From Epibacterium ulvae (lineage in GTDB: Bacteria > Pseudomonadota > Alphaproteobacteria > Rhodobacterales > Rhodobacteraceae): a stretch of 64,000 nt of DNA. Within the stretch, counting starts at the first letter, position 1. Each line of letters starts with the position of its first letter. The stretch is from the NCBI RefSeq assembly GCF_900102795.1, contig NZ_FMWG01000009.1:83641-147640 (forward strand). Direction: 5' to 3'. The translations under genes and the position numbers were made by a program. Below the pieces are notes generated by a model that worked only from the letters and a program-made list of their open reading frames with translations, had not been told where the DNA came from and did not search any database. Shown here piece by piece: positions 54,417 through 63,659 of this stretch.

Positions 54417-55346
54417 TTAGATTGCAAATTGATAGCCGACCGGGACAAAGCGGAAACCGCTATCTCGCGTTTCGACAAATCCCATGCCGGGGAAAGGCAT
54501 GTGATAGCCGATCATTGGCACCCGGTCGGTTGCGAGCATATCCAATATTTTGCGGCGGCTTGTGGCAGCGGCATCTTTGTCGTTGTCAAAGATGATTGGC
54601 CATTCGGGGTTTAAGAAGGACAGCACGTAGTGATTGGCCAGATCTGCGGTGAGCAGAAGCTGCTGACCTTCGCTTTCAAGCATAAACAATGTGTGCCCGG
54701 GGGTGTGGCCCGCGGCGCTCACCGCGGTGATACCAGAAACCACGCTTTCACCATCTTTGATGAATGAGGTTTTTTCTGCTAAGGGGACGACATTGTTGCG
54801 CACTGGCGCGGCGCGTTCGTTATCACCAAGACCCGTCCAGAAATCATATTCGGCTGCGGCTGTTACATAGCGCGCATTTGGAAAAGTTGTTGCACCGCTT
54901 GTTTTAAGACCACCGATGTGATCACCATGCATGTGGGTGATGACGACAATATCAATCTGTTCGGGTGTTACACCGACATCGGCGAGCGCTTTTTGAATGC
55001 CGCCACCACCAAGACCTGTATCAAACAGGACCAGTTCGCTACCTGTGTAGACAAGCGTAGGTGTAAAGTAGAATTGACCTTTGTCTGGAGAGATAAAATT
55101 CTCTTTTGAAACACGTGCGAATTCTTCATCGCTGACCCCTTGGCCAAAGACGTTTTTCGTATCATCACGCGTTATCGTACCGTCAAGAAGGGTTGTTACA
55201 ATAAATTTTCCAATTTGGAAGCTGCGCGCAGATGCCGTCTTTGCGGGTGTCAGCGTGGTTTGTGCGGAAGCGGAAGCAGCATTCAACAGCATTGGCGCTG
55301 CAAGAGCACTGCTCAAGATGGAGCGGCGGGAAATCGAGAGTTTCAT
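54417..55346 (-). CDS. Exported MBL-fold metallo-hydrolase
   Basis: The 309-residue protein starts with a twin-arginine-like signal (SRRSILSSALAAPML, then ASASA). The zinc motif is complete: THMHGDHIGGL, the next histidine in AAGHTPGHT, an aspartate in LTADLANHY, and GYHMPFPGMG near the end. It belongs to the periplasmic branch of the metallo-beta-lactamase fold seen in lactonase- and hydrolase-like proteins. The substrate cannot be read. It is encoded on the minus strand, with 306 bases before gltX that hold its promoter. Confidence 0.9.
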   Translation of the reverse strand: MKLSISRRSILSSALAAPMLLNAASASAQTTLTPAKTASARSFQIGKFIVTTLLDGTITRDDTKNVFGQGVSDEEFARVSKENFISPDKGQFYFTPTLVYTGSELVLFDTGLGGGGIQKALADVGVTPEQIDIVVITHMHGDHIGGLKTSGATTFPNARYVTAAAEYDFWTGLGDNERAAPVRNNVVPLAEKTSFIKDGESVVSGITAVSAAGHTPGHTLFMLESEGQQLLLTADLANHYVLSFLNPEWPIIFDNDKDAAATSRRKILDMLATDRVPMIGYHMPFPGMGFVETRDSGFRFVPVGYQFAI

Positions 55347-55652
55347 CTTAACCTCACTTCATGGGGTCTACAGGAGAGAATGTAAGGGAATTATGGCACA
55401 CTCCCTCTGCTCATAAGGGTAACGTCCCTGTGAGATCCGCGCTGTTTTGGTTTCGATGTGAACAGCTGCTCTGCGCGGGCGCACAATTGTATTTACGTCT
55501 GAGTGCAGCGCCGTAAAAATACGGAGTCTGTAAGTGTATCAGATCTGCTTATGTTAACTTATATTCATGAGGGAACCGAAACCTTTGCAGCTTCGGCAAC
55601 TGGACAAAACGCAGGCCATATGACAGAGCATCTCTTCAACAGGAGATGCATG
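55347..55652. other. Gap between the MBL gene and gltX
   Basis: About 306 bases containing the divergent promoters. A small inverted pair CCGTAAAAATACGG (55510-55523) is present. I see no open frame with a ribosome site and no recognisable operator. An open frame to 55503 exists upstream of gltX but has no family similarity. Confidence 0.5.
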
Positions 55653-56978
55653 ATGACCACAACCCGCTTTGCTCCGTCACCCACCGGATATATTCATGTG
55701 GGCAATCTGCGCACCGCGCTGATGAACTATTTGATCGCGCGCAAAGCGGGCGGCACGTTTATTCTGCGTATCGATGATACAGACCCGGAACGGTCAAAAG
55801 AAGAATATGTTGATGCCATCAAAGAAGATCTGGAATGGCTCGGCCTGACCTGGGATAAGGTGGAGCGACAGTCTGATCGTTTAGACCGTTACATTGCTGC
55901 GGCCGATCAATTGCGGGATATCTCACGCTTTTATGAAGCGTTTGAGACACCTACTGAGCTGGACCTGAAACGTAAAAAACAACTCAACATGGGCAAGCCC
56001 CCTGTGTATGATCGCGCCGCGCTGGACCTGTCCGACGATGAAAAAGCTGCGTTGCGGGCTGAACGCGGCGATGGTGTTTGGCGTTTCAAGCTGGATCATG
56101 AACGTATTGAGTGGGCGGATGGCATTGTTGGTGATGTGTCAATTGATGCGGCCTCTGTCTCTGATCCGGTCCTGATCCGAGGGGATGGTCAATTCCTTTA
56201 TACGCTTGCCTCGGTTGTAGATGATACCGAAATGGGTGTGACCCATGTTGTGCGGGGGTCAGATCACGTGACCAACACCGCAACACAGATCCAGATCATC
56301 AAGGCGCTTGGGGGCACACCGCCTGAATTTGCGCATCATTCCTTGCTGACCGGCCCGCAGGGGGAGGCGTTGTCCAAACGTCTGGGTACCTTGGCCTTGC
56401 GTGATCTGCGTGAACAAGGTGTCCAGCCTATGGCGTTATTGAGCCTGATGGCGCGCCTTGGCTCTTCTGACCCGGTGGAGTTGCGCAATGAGATGGCTGA
56501 GTTGATCGACGGCTTTGACGTTTCGCGCTTTGGAACGGCACCGACCAAATTTGATGTTCAGGATGTCTTTCCGCTGACATCTCGCTTGCTGCAAGGGAAA
56601 AGCGTGGAAGTCGTGGCATCAACCCTGACCGATCTTGGAGTGCCCGCAGATCAACAGGCCGCCTTCTGGGAGGTGGCCAAAGAAAATATCACTACCTTGA
56701 AAGACCTTGCAGGGTGGTGGGCGCTTTGCCAGACCGGCGCGGATCCTTTGATTGCTGATGAGGATGCGGAATTTGTGGCTGAAGCGATGCAGCTTTTGCC
56801 GGAAGGCCCGTATACTGCAGACAGTTGGAAGGAATGGACAACAGCTGTGAAGGCGGCAACCGGGCGCAAAGGTAAGGGCTTATTTATGCCATTGCGCAAG
56901 GCTGTGACGGGTATGGAACGTGGCCCTGATATGGGGGCATTGCTACCGCTGATGCAGGTTATCCGCGCCCGCGGTTGA
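55653..56978 (+). CDS. gltX: Glutamyl-tRNA synthetase
   Basis: The 441-residue class I synthetase starts MTTTRFAPSPTGYIHVGNLR, containing the HIGH region (HVGN), and has the KMSKS-like loop in GEALSKRLGTLALRDL. It charges tRNA(Glu), and possibly tRNA(Gln) indirectly, since roseobacters use GatCAB. The start at 55653 lies six bases after AGGAGA; the longer frame has no similarity. It ends at a bidirectional terminator. It is shorter than E. coli GltX in the C-terminal domain, as usual for alphaproteobacterial paralogues; whether the genome has a second GltX is not known from here. Confidence 0.96.
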   Translation: MTTTRFAPSPTGYIHVGNLRTALMNYLIARKAGGTFILRIDDTDPERSKEEYVDAIKEDLEWLGLTWDKVERQSDRLDRYIAAADQLRDISRFYEAFETPTELDLKRKKQLNMGKPPVYDRAALDLSDDEKAALRAERGDGVWRFKLDHERIEWADGIVGDVSIDAASVSDPVLIRGDGQFLYTLASVVDDTEMGVTHVVRGSDHVTNTATQIQIIKALGGTPPEFAHHSLLTGPQGEALSKRLGTLALRDLREQGVQPMALLSLMARLGSSDPVELRNEMAELIDGFDVSRFGTAPTKFDVQDVFPLTSRLLQGKSVEVVASTLTDLGVPADQQAAFWEVAKENITTLKDLAGWWALCQTGADPLIADEDAEFVAEAMQLLPEGPYTADSWKEWTTAVKAATGRKGKGLFMPLRKAVTGMERGPDMGALLPLMQVIRARG

Positions 56979-57013
56979 TTTCAGTGTCCAGAACGATAAA
57001 AGCCAGAAAAACA

Positions 57014-57041
57014 AAAGGCGGTGCTGATGAGCACCGCCTTT
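57014..57041. terminator. Bidirectional terminator of gltX and the RTX gene
   Basis: AAAGGCGGTGCT (57014-57025) and AGCACCGCCTTT (57030-57041) form a perfect 12-bp stem with loop GATG. A T run (57044-57050) follows on the plus strand and the complement of AAAACAAAA on the minus strand. Confidence 0.88.
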
Positions 57042-57065
57042 ATCTTTTTTCCAATTGGTTCGTCT

Positions 57066-58901
57066 TTAGCCAAATTGAAAATCATCTACGCTCAAATTAT
57101 TCAGGACAGTGTTTTCTATTACGATAACATTGCGCCCATCGTCGCTCGCATCATAGACGATATTGTCGCCAACTTGCTGTGCTGCATCTTGAAAGCTTGC
57201 GAAATCACTCGCTTCATCGGCGCCCCGGATCAGCAGCGTATCAGTGCCAATATCGAAATCTTTGACGCGGTCTTGTCCCCAATTGCCATTAAACAAGAAC
57301 GTATCGTTGCCGTCGTCGCCCCAAAGCAGGTCACGCCCACGCCCGCCGATTATGAGATCGTCGCCATCTTGTCCGCGCAGCCGGTCATTGCCATTTCCAC
57401 CATTCAGACGGTCTCGTCCTGACAAACCACGAATTTGATCGTTGCCAGCCCCACCAATCAGCCGATTGGTGCCCTGTGTGCCTGTTGCGATGAGGTCAAC
57501 CTCAAGTTCACGCAGGTCGCCATTGGTTTCATAAGTGCCTGTGATGTTTTCAATTGAAATGATTCGAGATTCTGTACCTGTGCGATCGGCCGTTGCATAA
57601 CCAATCCCGGTATTCAGATTAATGACAATGTCACTTGATCCATTTTCCAGCTCGCGCGCGGCACGATCAAATCGCAGCTCATCCGCGCCATTCCCACCAT
57701 TCAAAGTGTCATTGCCCAAACTTGTTGAGAGCCGATCATTCCCATTCCCGCCGCGCAACAGATCATTGCCGCCACCGCCCCAGAGAAAATCGTCGCCATT
57801 GCGGCCGCTTAATGTATCCTGACCAACGCCGCCGATCAATGTGTTCTTACCCGCTGAGCCTATGGCGTTAAGGTCGAGTTGTAGCTCGTGAAAACCATCA
57901 TCTGTTTCGTAGGTCGCTCGGATGTGTTCGATGGAGCTGAGAGTGGTGTTGTGTGTGTGGTAGGAACCGTTTACGTCATCGAAAAAGTAGGGGAGCGCAA
58001 GGCCCGTGACAAACGAGAGCTGACCCGTTTTCAGGTTCACGGTAAGTTCATGAAAATCATCTGGTCCACCCAACTCGTTATCGTAGGTCTCATGTATATA
58101 ATCTGAGAAGCGCAGTTCGTCTTGCCCGCGACCGCCGTCCAGCATGTCGTTTCCATGCCGGTAATACAGAACGTCCTTTCCCCGGCCGCCATTTACGATG
58201 TCATTCCCATGGCCGGCACGTAGCGTGTCGTTTCCTCGATTCCCATAAAGTGTGTCGTTGCCCGAATGCCCCCGGATACTGTCAGCCCCTTCAAGGCCAT
58301 AAAGTCGATCATCGCCGGAATATCCAAGCAGCCTGTTGTCGCCATTATCCCCCCGGATCAAGTCTGAATATGAAGTGCCTGCGACTCCTTCAAAATCATA
58401 GAAGGTGTCGACTGCGCCTGAACCATCGACAACTGTTTCGCGTGCCAGATCAATTTCCAGACCATATCCGGTGTCGTTGAAATAGAAATCAAGAATATCG
58501 CTGCCCGCACCACCATAGAGCGTGTCAGCACCCGCTCCGCCTGCAAGCCAGTTGTCGTTTGCATTGCTGCGTATAATGTCCGATTGATCAGAACCTAGCA
58601 CGTTGTCGATATTGACCAGAACATCGGTGCCGATGTCACTGCCCGTTACAGTGTTTTCTGCAAGGTTGGCCGAGACTGAGGCTGCACTGTCTTCGTAGGA
58701 GGCCCAATCCCACCCGACACCACCGTCCAGGGTATCGTCTCCGGCACTACCAATCAGCGTATCATTATCGTCACCACCGAATAGGCTGTCGTTGCCGGCG
58801 CCGCCTCGCAAGGTATCCCAACCTTCGCCACCAATAATGGTGTCGTTGGAGGAGGTTCCCTCTAAATTGTCATCGTATTCGGTGCCCTCAATGAATGCCA
58901 T
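57066..58901 (-). CDS. RTX (hemolysin-type calcium-binding) secreted protein
   Basis: The 611-residue protein has no Sec signal and consists mainly of GGxGxDxLx nonapeptide repeats in several blocks (for example GGAGNDSLFGGDDNDTLIG near residue 33, GNGNDRLRGQDGDDLIIGG near the C-terminus), separated by beta-rich modules of about 110 residues. The end is the usual type I secretion tail, here FQDAAQQVGDNIVYDASDDG followed by IENTVLNNLSVDDFQFG. It should be exported by a type I secretion system; no such transporter is encoded in the window. No enzymatic domain is visible, so a structural, adhesive or calcium-sink role is most likely. The gene stands alone. Confidence 0.92.
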   Translation of the reverse strand: MAFIEGTEYDDNLEGTSSNDTIIGGEGWDTLRGGAGNDSLFGGDDNDTLIGSAGDDTLDGGVGWDWASYEDSAASVSANLAENTVTGSDIGTDVLVNIDNVLGSDQSDIIRSNANDNWLAGGAGADTLYGGAGSDILDFYFNDTGYGLEIDLARETVVDGSGAVDTFYDFEGVAGTSYSDLIRGDNGDNRLLGYSGDDRLYGLEGADSIRGHSGNDTLYGNRGNDTLRAGHGNDIVNGGRGKDVLYYRHGNDMLDGGRGQDELRFSDYIHETYDNELGGPDDFHELTVNLKTGQLSFVTGLALPYFFDDVNGSYHTHNTTLSSIEHIRATYETDDGFHELQLDLNAIGSAGKNTLIGGVGQDTLSGRNGDDFLWGGGGNDLLRGGNGNDRLSTSLGNDTLNGGNGADELRFDRAARELENGSSDIVINLNTGIGYATADRTGTESRIISIENITGTYETNGDLRELEVDLIATGTQGTNRLIGGAGNDQIRGLSGRDRLNGGNGNDRLRGQDGDDLIIGGRGRDLLWGDDGNDTFLFNGNWGQDRVKDFDIGTDTLLIRGADEASDFASFQDAAQQVGDNIVYDASDDGRNVIVIENTVLNNLSVDDFQFG

Positions 58902-59261
58902 AAATAGATCCTTTGTCGTTTAATATCCTGTTCGTGAGTAGGTCCACATACGCAGAAGATGTGGACTGTGCTCAATGCAGTAGACCGCCTTTTGAAAATG
59001 CAGATCACAGATTCGGATTGTTGTTTCAGGTCTAGTTGTGAGACCTCAATGATTGTTTTGGTTAGTTCTTCATCAACCCATATCAATGCTCTACTCTGAG
59101 CTGTCAATGTTATCTTTGTTCATCTTTGGGTTGTTGTGGCTTGTGTAAAAATCCGTGCCATTATTGATGTATGTCAAATCGCACTTTTGCGTTTTGTGCC
59201 ATCTTTCTGATCTGCCTTTTGCGGCGAATGCCGTGAAGGGCGCGGCAGGATGGAGGAACGG
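58902..59261. other. Divergent gap between the RTX gene and the NsrR-like gene
   Basis: 360 bases with several signals and no gene. GTCCACAT (58942-58949) and ATGTGGAC (58959-58966) form an 8-bp inverted repeat in the RTX 5' region. AGGTCT (59028-59033) and AGACCT (59041-59046) form a 6-bp one. An FNR-type box lies at 59164-59177, close to the NsrR-like gene. An open frame antisense to the start of the NsrR gene extends into it and was rejected. Confidence 0.6.
59164..59177. promoter_or_regulatory. FNR/DNR-type box upstream of the NsrR-like gene
   Basis: TTGATGTATGTCAA fits TTGAT-N4-ATCAA with one difference (G for A), a variant accepted by Rhodobacter FnrL. It ends 85 bases before the ATG of the regulator, a typical activator distance. 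Confidence 0.6.
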
Positions 59262-59705
59262 ATGCGGATTACCAAACGAACCAATATTGCTGCACGTCTT
59301 TTGATGTACTGCGCAACGCATGACGACCGCCTGGTGACCAAAGCTGAGGTGGCGGAGGTTTGCAACGTGTCGGAAAATCATCTGGCTCAGGTGATCAATC
59401 AGCTCAGCCAGGCCGGATACCTGACCACGCAACGCGGACGCAAAGGTGGTATTATGTTGGGGCGCGCTGCGGCTGAAATCGGGATTGGTGATGTGTTTCG
59501 CCATGTCGAAGGACCGGTCCCGATTGTAGAATGTTTTGCTGATGCAGATAACACGTGTCCTTTGGTGTCGGCTTGCCGCTTGCGCGATGCTTTGCAGCGC
59601 GCAGCAGATGCTTTTTATAGTGCACTGGATGGGGTGACGCTGGACAGTTTGGTGTGTGATAACACTGACCTTGCTCGCATATTCTGTACGCCAAACTGTC
59701 GCTAA
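59262..59705 (+). CDS. nsrR: NsrR-like Rrf2-family nitric-oxide-responsive repressor
   Basis: The 147-residue protein starts MRITKRTNIAARLLMYCATH and has a winged helix (EVAEVCNVSENHLAQVINQL) and wing (TTQRGRKGGIMLGR). Three cysteines at 91, 99 and 105 (ECFADADNTCPLVSACRL) match the Fe-S cluster ligands of NsrR, as do the flanking PIVE and RDALQRA segments. NsrR senses NO with an iron-sulfur cluster. IscR and RirA differ in cysteine spacing. The ATG at 59262 follows GGAGG (59252-59256). No NO-detoxification gene lies next to it; its target must be elsewhere. An FNR-type box upstream suggests induction at low oxygen. Confidence 0.87.
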   Translation: MRITKRTNIAARLLMYCATHDDRLVTKAEVAEVCNVSENHLAQVINQLSQAGYLTTQRGRKGGIMLGRAAAEIGIGDVFRHVEGPVPIVECFADADNTCPLVSACRLRDALQRAADAFYSALDGVTLDSLVCDNTDLARIFCTPNCR

Positions 59706-59732
59706 GTGCGCACTATCTTTTGCGATGGCGGT

Positions 59733-62258
59733 TTAATCCTTCGTACGTAAGATTTGAGCTGGACGGCTTTTGAGGCTTGCATGTGCAAAGACCAACCCAG
59801 CGAGCAGAGAAACACCGACGCCTGCGCTTAGGATCAGCAACACGTTGCTCCATATAACTGTAAATGCAGCATCAAAGACATATGTGTTTACGGCCCAAGC
59901 CGCCGCAATCCCCGCGATGAGCGCTACCAAAGCAGCAGCAGCGCCCAAATATGCGGTGCGCAGTGCAAAGCTGAATAAGATGTGCAATCGTGAAGCACCC
60001 AGTGTTTTCAGAACTGCCGCCTCATAGCGGCGGGACGGTTCTTCGGCCGCAGCAGTGCCAAGCAAGACCAGAAATCCGGTAAGTAATGTCGCAGCGGCGC
60101 CATATCCCGTAGCCGATGCGAGCTGTTCCAGAATGCCTGCGATGCGATCAATGGCATCGCGCATTCGAATGGCCGTAACATTGGGCATTGCTTGCGCAAT
60201 ATCCCGCAAAATCTGCGTTTCAGCCTCGGATTGCGCGTAGACGGTCGCAATGAAACTGTGAGGAGCTGCTTTTAAAGCAGCTTCATTCATCACCAGTATG
60301 AAACCCATTCCGGCGGTGGAAAAATCTACTTCGCGAAAGCTTGTCACGGTTGCGGTGATATCGCGACCAAGGATGTTCACGGTCATTTCATCGCCAAGCT
60401 CCAATCCGATTTCCTCAGCCTCTTCTGCCGCAAATGAGATTTGCGGTTTGCCAGTGTAGTCCTCACTCCACCAGGTGCCTGCTGTCACTGATGTATTTGG
60501 AGGTTGTGCGCCTGCATAAGAGACGCCCCGGTCGCCTCGGATCACCCAGTGATCCCCGGCAATATCGCGGGCCGGTTGGCCATTAATACGGGTTATGATC
60601 CCGCGTAGCATGGGTGCGTTTTCAACGCGGCTGACTTTTGGATCCTGTTCAACGCGCTGCAAAAATGCGGGCATCTGATCGCGTTGTATGTCGACAAAAA
60701 AGTAAGAAGGGGCCTGATCTGGCAGATTGTCCTGAATGGCACGGCGCATATTGCCATCGATTTGTCCAATTGCGGCAAGGACTGTAAGGCCTAGCCCCAG
60801 GGCTATAACAGTTGCTGTTGCAGCCTCGCGGTTGTTACCGGTTTGGCTTAAGGCCCATCTAAGGCTGGGATGCCCGCGCATATATTTTTGAATGAACCGC
60901 GCAAAGGCTGCCATCATCCACGCGGCGAGCCATAAAATCATCAATGCGCCGATAAGCCCCAGCGCCATCCAGATTGTCAGCCACATCGACCCGGTGAACC
61001 AGCTTGCAAGCCCGACCAGAGCCATCACGCCACATGCGGTGATGATCAGGTACCGGAAGGCCGGGCGTTGTTTTGTGGTGTTGGTGCGATCACGTAGCAA
61101 GGTTGCAGCAGTGATTTGCTCTGCGCGTGCCAAAGGCCAGAGCGTAAAAAGAAACGCGGTCAAAACCCCATAAAGCGCCGCCTCCAGCAGCGCACGTGGT
61201 GCGAGGTCGATTTCAGCCGGGAAGGGTAGGGCTGCTTCGATCACTGGACCCAGTGCAAGCGGAAGAATGCCGCCGACCAGCAGACCTAATGTAATACCAA
61301 GAGCGGATATTACCGCGATTTGCAGGAAGTAGCTGAGGAAGATTGTGTTGCGATCTGCGCCAAGGGTCCGTAGCATTGCGATTGTTGCGGTCTTTGTCGC
61401 AAGATATGCGCGCACCGCGGCTGAAATCCCAACACCCCCAACTGCGAGACCTGAAAGACCTACAAGGACCAAAAAGGCTGCAAGCCGATCAACAAACCGG
61501 CGAATACCGGGGGCAGCATTGCGCGCATCTCGCCACCGTAATCCTGTGTCCGCAAACTGTGCTTCGCTTGCTGCTTTCAATGCATCAAGATCACTGCCTG
61601 CAGGAAGGCGTAGGCGATACTTGCTGGAAAACAATGTGCCGGGCGCCAAAAGACCCGAATTTGCTAAGGCCTCAGTGTGTACTAGTGTCCGTGGGGCCAA
61701 AGTGAAGCCTGCGCTGGCGGCATCAGGTTCAACGATCAAAAGTGCGCTTAGGCGGAAATCCTGATTTCCCAAGGTGAATGTCTCACCGGTCGTAAGTCCA
61801 AGGCGATCAGCCAAAGCACGCTCCATGACCGCGCCGGGGAGGCCCTCATCAGGTTGCAGGGCAATGCCCAAAGGCATCTCAGGTGACAGCTGAACAGCCC
61901 CGACAAGAGGGTATAGATTATCAATCGCTTTCACTTGCGTCAGGCTGCGCTCTTCGTCAACAACGGCCATGGAACGGAAATCAATGATCTCAGAATATGC
62001 CGTTGCGATCTGGTTCATCCATTCAAACTCAGCGGGTTCCGCTGTGCGATAGGTGAAGGTCAGTTCTGCGTCCCCGCCTAACAGTGCGCGCCCCTCTCGT
62101 TCCAGTCCGCCCTCGATCGACGCGCGCAACGATCCAATCGCAGCGATCACAGCCACGCCAAGTGCGAGACAGGCTAAAAAGATGCGAAACCCTCTGACCC
62201 CTCCGCGCAATTCACGCCGTGCAATGCGCCACGCCTGTGCCCAAATTCGTTTGCTCAT
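59733..62258 (-). CDS. ybbP: FtsX-like ABC transporter permease (YbbP type)
   Basis: The 841-residue protein has an N-terminal membrane segment, a large periplasmic domain, and two FtsX-type four-helix blocks with a second periplasmic domain, that is ten segments in all as in YbbP. It begins [20 protein letters not shown] and ends SLKSRPAQILRTKD. Its start overlaps the ATPase stop as ATGA. With the ATPase and the divergent TesA-like esterase it reproduces the E. coli ybbA-ybbP/tesA cluster, which is thought to export or remodel lipids or membrane-bound substrates. Substrate unknown. Confidence 0.92.
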   Translation of the reverse strand: MSKRIWAQAWRIARRELRGGVRGFRIFLACLALGVAVIAAIGSLRASIEGGLEREGRALLGGDAELTFTYRTAEPAEFEWMNQIATAYSEIIDFRSMAVVDEERSLTQVKAIDNLYPLVGAVQLSPEMPLGIALQPDEGLPGAVMERALADRLGLTTGETFTLGNQDFRLSALLIVEPDAASAGFTLAPRTLVHTEALANSGLLAPGTLFSSKYRLRLPAGSDLDALKAASEAQFADTGLRWRDARNAAPGIRRFVDRLAAFLVLVGLSGLAVGGVGISAAVRAYLATKTATIAMLRTLGADRNTIFLSYFLQIAVISALGITLGLLVGGILPLALGPVIEAALPFPAEIDLAPRALLEAALYGVLTAFLFTLWPLARAEQITAATLLRDRTNTTKQRPAFRYLIITACGVMALVGLASWFTGSMWLTIWMALGLIGALMILWLAAWMMAAFARFIQKYMRGHPSLRWALSQTGNNREAATATVIALGLGLTVLAAIGQIDGNMRRAIQDNLPDQAPSYFFVDIQRDQMPAFLQRVEQDPKVSRVENAPMLRGIITRINGQPARDIAGDHWVIRGDRGVSYAGAQPPNTSVTAGTWWSEDYTGKPQISFAAEEAEEIGLELGDEMTVNILGRDITATVTSFREVDFSTAGMGFILVMNEAALKAAPHSFIATVYAQSEAETQILRDIAQAMPNVTAIRMRDAIDRIAGILEQLASATGYGAAATLLTGFLVLLGTAAAEEPSRRYEAAVLKTLGASRLHILFSFALRTAYLGAAAALVALIAGIAAAWAVNTYVFDAAFTVIWSNVLLILSAGVGVSLLAGLVFAHASLKSRPAQILRTKD

Positions 62259-62971
62259 TCTGCGGCCTCGGCCTGTGTAGAAGTATCAATTCGCCCATCT
62301 CTTAGCGGGATGATCCGATTGCAGCGTGCGGCCAGTTCGGGCGCATGTGTTACCATAACCAATGTGATGTCGTACCGGTCGCGCAGATCAAACATGAGGT
62401 CCATGATCATTTGACCATTGCTTGCGTCAAGGTTGCCCGTTGGCTCATCTGCAAGGAGCAGGCGCGGCCGTGGAGCCAGCGCGCGCGCGAGGGCAACGCG
62501 TTGTTGCTCACCGCCGGAGAGTTGCGCTGGGAAATGATCTGCACGATGGTCTAGGCCTACAGCTTTGAGCTCTTCCGCGGCGCGTTCAAACGCATCTGGC
62601 TCTCCGGCAAGCTCTAGAGGTGTCGCGACATTTTCCAGCGCGGTCATTGTTGGGATAAGGTGAAAGCTTTGGAACACAACACCCATAGTGCCACGGCGAA
62701 AACGGGCCAGTGCATCTTCATTCAGAACGCTCAGATCTTGTCCCAGAGCGTGAATACTGCCGCTAGTGGCCCGTTCTAGCCCGCCCATGATCATCAGCAA
62801 CGAAGATTTTCCGGATCCTGAGGGGCCAATGAGCCCTACGGTGTCTCCAGCATCTATTCGCAATGAAATATCACGCAGAATTTGGACTGATCCGCTGTTG
62901 TTTTTTAACGTGAGGCACGCATCTTTAAGATCAAGAATGGGCAGGGCGCTCTGGAGGGTGTTCTGTGTCAT
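62255..62971 (-). CDS. ybbA: ABC transporter ATP-binding protein (YbbA/LolD type)
   Basis: The 238-residue ATPase has Walker [19 protein letters not shown], the signature [15 protein letters not shown], Walker [13 protein letters not shown] and the H-loop [16 protein letters not shown]. The short linker region and sequence match the LolD/MacB/YbbA branch. It powers the FtsX-like permease encoded downstream. The ATG lies 49 bp from the esterase start on the other strand, so the promoters overlap. Confidence 0.93.
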   Translation of the reverse strand: MTQNTLQSALPILDLKDACLTLKNNSGSVQILRDISLRIDAGDTVGLIGPSGSGKSSLLMIMGGLERATSGSIHALGQDLSVLNEDALARFRRGTMGVVFQSFHLIPTMTALENVATPLELAGEPDAFERAAEELKAVGLDHRADHFPAQLSGGEQQRVALARALAPRPRLLLADEPTGNLDASNGQMIMDLMFDLRDRYDITLVMVTHAPELAARCNRIIPLRDGRIDTSTQAEAAE

Positions 62972-63020
62972 GTAATCGGGGCCTGTTGCGGGTCGCTACT
63001 TGGGATATGGAGCGTTTCAC

Positions 63021-63659
63021 GTGTTACACAAGGTTGCCTTTATATTGGGTTTTATCTTTTACGCAGGTTTGGCGCAGGCGGACCCACTGCGCCTGCTCGC
63101 CTTTGGGGACAGTCTTGTGCAGGGATATGGCCTCTCACAAGAGGAGGGGTTTGTGCCTCAGCTGGAAGCACGATTGCAAAATGAGGGTTATGATATCGAG
63201 GTGATCAATGCAGGTGTCTCTGGTGATACAACGGCCGGAGGCGCCGCACGTATTGACTGGGCCTTGGCCGAACCCTTTGATGCAATTTTGATCCTATTGG
63301 GCGGCAATGATGCCTTGCGTGGTTTACCGCCCGCACAGGCCAAAGCCAATCTAGGCAAGATTATTGCGATTTCGCAAGAAAAGGGCCTGAAGGTTTTTTT
63401 AGTTGGGGTCCAGGGACCTGGGAATTATGGCCAAGCTTATCAGACCGAATTTGATCAGATCTATAGTGATTTGGCTCATCAGTTTGGTGTGGTGGTTTAT
63501 TCTGATATCTTTGCCGGGATTTCTGAGCGTGTTTCAGGTGGAGATCGGCTGTCTCTGTTTATGCAGGCTGATGGTATTCACCCGAATGGTTTAGGAGTGG
63601 GGGTTAACATTGAAGGGCTATTGCCTAGATTGAAGGCGTTGATCGAGAGTTTTTTGTAA
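63021..63659 (+). CDS. tesA: TesA-like SGNH/GDSL esterase (arylesterase), exported
   Basis: The 212-residue protein starts at a GTG (63021) that is eight bases after GGAG and gives a signal peptide MLHKVAFILGFIFYAGLAQA. A TTG at 63000 in the same frame is the alternative. All four SGNH blocks are there: LLAFGDSLVQGYG (Ser), GVSGDTTAGG (Gly), GGNDALRG (Asn), and DGIHPNGLG (Asp/His). TesA hydrolyses acyl esters and thioesters in the periplasm. It is divergent from the YbbAP-like genes, as in E. coli. It is the last gene before the rRNA leader. Confidence 0.93.
   Translation: MLHKVAFILGFIFYAGLAQADPLRLLAFGDSLVQGYGLSQEEGFVPQLEARLQNEGYDIEVINAGVSGDTTAGGAARIDWALAEPFDAILILLGGNDALRGLPPAQAKANLGKIIAISQEKGLKVFLVGVQGPGNYGQAYQTEFDQIYSDLAHQFGVVVYSDIFAGISERVSGGDRLSLFMQADGIHPNGLGVGVNIEGLLPRLKALIESFL

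Noticed and set aside
59091..59504. 137-residue minus-strand frame over the start of nsrR
   Set aside because: It overlaps the conserved helix-turn-helix region of NsrR and has no similarity or ribosome site.
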